From NCBI GenBank assembly GCA_009746045.1, contig RPFO01000080.1, positions 11,632,467 through 11,696,466 of the forward strand: DNA of 64,000 nt, written 5' to 3'. The notes below the pieces were generated by a model. That model was not told where the DNA came from and searched no databases. It saw only the letters and a program-made list of their open reading frames with translations. Shown piece by piece: positions 60,180 to 64,000 of the stretch (its first letter is position 1; each line of letters starts with the position of its first letter). Source of the DNA: Mesostigma viride (Eukaryota; Streptophyta; Mesostigmatophyceae; Mesostigmatales; Mesostigmataceae). The position numbers and the translations under genes are program-made.

Positions 60180-63100
60180 GCCATTTGTTCGCGTTCGTGT
60201 CCCCATCGAGTGTCCCCTCGCCTGCTCCCTCACCGGTGCCATTTGTTCGCGTTCGTGTCCCCATCGAGTGTCCCCTCGCCTGCTCCCTCACCGGTGCCAT
60301 TTGTTCGCGTTCGTGTCCCCATCGAGTGTCCCCTCACCTGTTCCCTCACCGGTGCCGTTTGTCCGCGTTCGTGTCCCCATCGAGTGTCCCCTCGCCTGCT
60401 CCCTCACCGGTGCCATTTGTCCGCGTTCGTGTCCCCATCGAGTGTCCCCTCGCCTGCTCCCTCACCGGTGCCATTTGTTCGCGTTCGTGTCCCCATCGAG
60501 TGTCCCCTCGCCTGCTCCCTCACCGGTGCCGTTTGTCCGCGTTCGTGTCCCCATCGAGTGTCCCCTCGCCTGCTCCCTCACCGGTGCCATTTGTCCGCGT
60601 TCGTGTCCCCATCGAGTGTCCCCTCACCTGTTCCCTCACCGGTGCCGTTTGTCCGCGTTCGTGTTTCCTCACCTGTTCCCTCACCGGTGCCGTTTGTCCG
60701 CGTTCGTGTTTCCTCACCTGTTCCCTCACCGGTGCCGTTTGTTCGCGTTCGTGTTTCCTCACCTGTTCCCTCACCGGTGCCGTTTGTTCGCGTTCGTGTT
60801 TCCTCACCTGTTCCCTCACCGGTGCCGTTTGTCCGCGTTCGTGTTTCCTCACCTGTTCCCTCACCGGTGCCATTTGTCCGCGTTCGTGTTTCCTCACCTG
60901 TTCCCTCACCGGTGCCGTTTGTCCGCGTTCGTGTTTCCTCACCTGTTCCCTCACCGGTGCCGTTTGTTCGCGTTCGTGTTTCCTCACCTGTTCCCTCACC
61001 GGTGCCGTTTGTTCGCGTTCGTGTTTCCTCACCTGTTCCCTCACCGGTGCCGTTTGTTCGCGTTCGTGTTTCCTCACCTGTTCCCTCACCGGTGCCGTTT
61101 GTCCGCGTTCGTGTTTCCTCACCTGTTCCCTCACCGGTGCCGTTTGTTCGCGTTCGTGTCCCCATCGAGTGTCCCCTCGCCTGCTCCCTCACCGGTGCCG
61201 TTTGTCCGCGTTCGTGTCCCCATCGAGTGTCCCCTCGCCTGCTCCCTCACCGGTGCCATTTGTCCGCGTTCGTGTCCCCATCGAGTGTCCCCTCACCTGT
61301 TCCCTCACCGGTGCCGTTTGTCCGCGTTCGTGTTTCCTCACCTGTTCCCTCACCGGTGCCGTTTGTCCGCGTTCGTGTTTCCTCACCTGTTCCCTCACCG
61401 GTGCCGTTTGTCCGCGTTCGTGTTTCCTCACCTGTTCCCTCACCGGTGCCGTTTGTTCGCGTTCGTGTTTCCTCACCTGTTCCCTCACCGGTGCCGTTTG
61501 TCCGCGTTCGTGTTTCCTCACCTGTTCCCTCACCGGTGCCGTTTGTTCGCGTTCGTGTTTCCTCACCTGTTCCCTCACCGGTGCCGTTTGTTCGCGTTCG
61601 TGTTTCCTCACCTGTTCCCTCACCGGTGCCGTTTGTCCGCGTTCATGTTTCCTCACCTGTTCCCTCACCGGTGCCGTTTGTTCGCGTTCGTGTTTCCTCA
61701 CCTGTTCCCTCACCGGTGCCGTTTGTCCGCGTTCGTGTTTCCTCACCTGTTCCCTCACCGGTGCCGTTTGTCCGCGTTCGTGTTTCCTCACCTGTTCCCT
61801 CACCGGTGCCGTTTGTCCGCGTTCGTGTCCTCACCTGTTCCCTCACCGGTGCCGTTTGTCCGCGTTCGTGTTTCCTCACCTGTTCCCTCACCGGTGCCGT
61901 TTGTCCGCGTTCGTGTTTCCTCACCTGTTCCCTCACCGGTGCCGTTTGTCCGCGTTCGTGTTTCCTCACCTGTTCCCTCACCGGTGCCGTTTGTTCGCGT
62001 TCGTGTTTCCTCACCTGTTCCCTCACCGGTGCCGTTTGTCCGCGTTCGTGTTTCCTCACCTGTTCCCTCACCGGTGCCGTTTGTTCGCGTTCGTGTTTCC
62101 TCACCTGTTCCCTCACCGGTGCCGTTTGTCCGCGTTCGTGTTTCCTCACCTGTTCCCTCACCGGTGCCGTTTGTTCGCGTTCGTGTTTCCTCACCTGTTC
62201 CCTCACCGGTGCCGTTTGTTCGCGTTCGTGTTTCCTCACCTGTTCCCTCACCGGTGCCGTTTGTCCGCGTTCGTGTTTCCTCACCTGTTCCCTCACCGGT
62301 GCCGTTTGTTCGCGTTCGTGTTTCCTCACCTGTTCCCTCACCGGTGCCGTTTGTTCGCGTTCGTGTTTCCTCACCTGTTCCCTCACCGGTGCCATTTGTC
62401 CGCGTTCGTGTTTCCTCACCTGTTCCCTCACCGGTGCCGTTTGTCCGCGTTCGTGTTTCCTCACCTGTTCCCTCACCGGTGCCGTTTGTTCGCGTTCGTG
62501 TTTCCTCACCTGTTCCCTCACCGGTGCCGTTTGTCCGCGTTCGTGTTTCCTCACCTGTTCCCTCACCGGTGCCGTTTGTTCGCGTTCGTGTTTCCTCACC
62601 TGTTCCCTCACCGGTGCCGTTTGTTCGCGTTCGTGTTTCCTCACCTGTTCCCTCACCGGTGCCGTTTGTCCGCGTTCGTGTTTCCTCACCTGTTCCCTCA
62701 CCGGTGCCGTTTGTTCGCGTTCGTGTTTCCTCACCTGTTCCCTCACCGGTGCCGTTTGTCCGCGTTCGTGTTTCCTCACCTGTTCCCTCACCGGTGCCGT
62801 TTGTTCGCGTTCGTGTTTCCTCACCTGTTCCCTCACCGGTGCCGTTTGTCCGCGTTCGTGTTTCCTCACCTGTTCCCTCACCGGTGCCGTTTGTTCGCGT
62901 TCGTGTTTCCTCACCTGTTCCCTCACCGGTGCCGTTTGTCCGCGTTCGTGTTTCCTCACCTGTTCCCTCACCGGTGCCGTTTGTTCGCGTTCGTGTTTCC
63001 TCACCTGTTCCCTCACCGGTGCCGTTTGTCCGCGTTCGTGTTTCCTCACCTGTTCCCTCACCGGTGCCGTTTGTTCGCGTTCGTGTTTCCTCACCTGTTC

Positions 63101-64000
63101 CCTCACCGGTGCCGTTTGTCCGCGTTCGTGTTTCCTCACCTGTTCCCTCACCGGTGCCGTTTGTCCGCGTTCGTGTTTCCTCACCTGTTCCCTCACCGGT
63201 GCCGTTTGTCCGCGTTCGTGTTTCCTCACCTGTTCCCTCACCGGTGCCGTTTGTTCGCGTTCGTGTTTCCTCACCTGTTCCCTCACCGGTGCCGTTTGTT
63301 CGCGTTCGTGTTTCCTCACCTGTTCCCTCACCGGTGCCGTTTGTTCGCGTTCGTGTTTCCTCACCTGTTCCCTCACCGGTGCCGTTTGTTCGCGTTCGTG
63401 TTTCCTCACCTGTTCCCTCACCGGTGCCGTTTGTTCGCGTTCGTGTTTCCTCACCTGTTCCCTCACCGGTGCCGTTTGTCCGCGTTCGTGTTTCCTCACC
63501 TGTTCCCTCACCGGTGCCGTTTGTCCGCGTTCGTGTTTCCTCACCTGTTCCCTCACCGGTGCCGTTTGTCCGCGTTCGTGTTTCCTCACCTGTTCCCTCA
63601 CCGGTGCCGTTTGTTCGCGTTCGTGTTTCCTCACCTGTTCCCTCACCGGTGCCGTTTGTCCGCGTTCGTGTTTCCTCACCTGTTCCCTCACCGGTGCCGT
63701 TTGTCCGCGTTCGTGTTTCCTCACCTGTTCCCTCACCGGTGCCGTTTGTCCGCGTTCGTGTTTCCTCACCTGTTCCCTCACCGGTGCCGTTTGTCCGCGT
63801 TCGTGTTTCCTCACCTGTTCCCTCACCGGTGCCGTTTGTCCGCGTTCGTGTTTCCTCACCTGTTCCCTCACCGGTGCCGTTTGTTCGCGTTCGTGTTTCC
63901 TCACCTGTTCCCTCACCGGTGCCGTTTGTTCGCGTTCGTGTTTCCTCACCTGTTCCCTCACCGGTGCCGTTTGTCCGCGTTCGTGTTTCCTCACCTGTTC
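60180..64000. repeat. 45/58-bp minisatellite to the right edge
   Basis: Two related units. The 58-bp form has CCCCATCGAGTGTCCCCTCG where the 45-bp form has only TTCCTC. The 58-bp form predominates to 60650 and returns at 61140-61310; the 45-bp form fills the rest. A C/T difference (TGTCCGCG versus TGTTCGCG) varies between copies. The 45-bp unit is stop-free in frame, giving the minus-strand repeat [15 protein letters not shown] for >780 codons; other frames are also open, so coding is not supported. Confidence 0.96.

Noticed and set aside
61643-63994. A 783-codon minus-strand ORF of [15 protein letters not shown] repeats
   Set aside because: The 45-bp unit is a multiple of three, so any stop-free frame stays open; other frames are also open in parts and no start context or flanking unique protein is visible in the window.

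Overview
This is nuclear DNA of a eukaryote, most likely a green alga (inference). It has spliced genes with GT-AG introns, eukaryotic tRNA genes with internal A and B boxes, several kinds of LTR, LINE and DNA transposon, and short plant-type telomere motifs (CCCTAAA, near 57460). No bacterial operon structure is visible. Three cellular genes could be named or outlined. On the minus strand at 1261-6394 are the first five exons of TFB2 (the TFIIH p52 subunit), with the rest of the gene beyond the left edge. On the minus strand at 43364-44428 is an intronless, organelle-targeted-looking Nu-class (YghU-like) glutathione transferase. On the plus strand at 46564-59449 are five exons of one unrecognised gene whose introns are filled with tandem repeats. 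Three identical tRNA-Lys(CUU) genes lie at 8599-8950.

Between 9.1 and 42.7 kb the window is a nest of transposons. Element LTR-1 (9106-17888, 584-bp LTRs, TSD gtcaa) carries a separate viroplasmin/RNase H1-N-domain ORF, a broken Gag and a broken aspartic protease, but no recognisable reverse transcriptase or integrase. Two LINE copies of one family follow. Copy A (17.9-20.1 kb) is split by a 759-bp composite foldback element (TSD ctagt). Copy B (20.4-42.7 kb) is split twice: by a Ty1/copia-like element (20521-30684) and by LTR-3 (31573-42325). The copia element contains a 1.7-kb DNA element flanked by TTAA. One LTR of LTR-3 contains a 3.46-kb PIF/Harbinger transposon (38312-41767, TSD tga). 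The copia element has nearly identical LTRs but several reading-frame breaks, and an unusual domain order with the protease-like domain between integrase and RT.

From 46.5 kb to the right edge the sequence is dominated by tandem arrays inside or around the introns of the plus-strand gene: CCCTAGAA-type, 16-bp, 17-bp, a 2.3-kb array of an 8-bp unit, 79-bp, 36-bp, 47-bp, and finally a 45/58-bp array filling the last 3.8 kb. Many long 'ORFs' in these arrays are artefacts of stop-free repeat units.

The most unusual pattern is that in both spliced genes the 3' end of an exon together with its splice donor is repeated, imperfectly, a short way into the following intron. Minisatellite arrays also often begin at or within a few bases of a splice site. 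All protein calls come from reading motifs by eye; no database search was possible.
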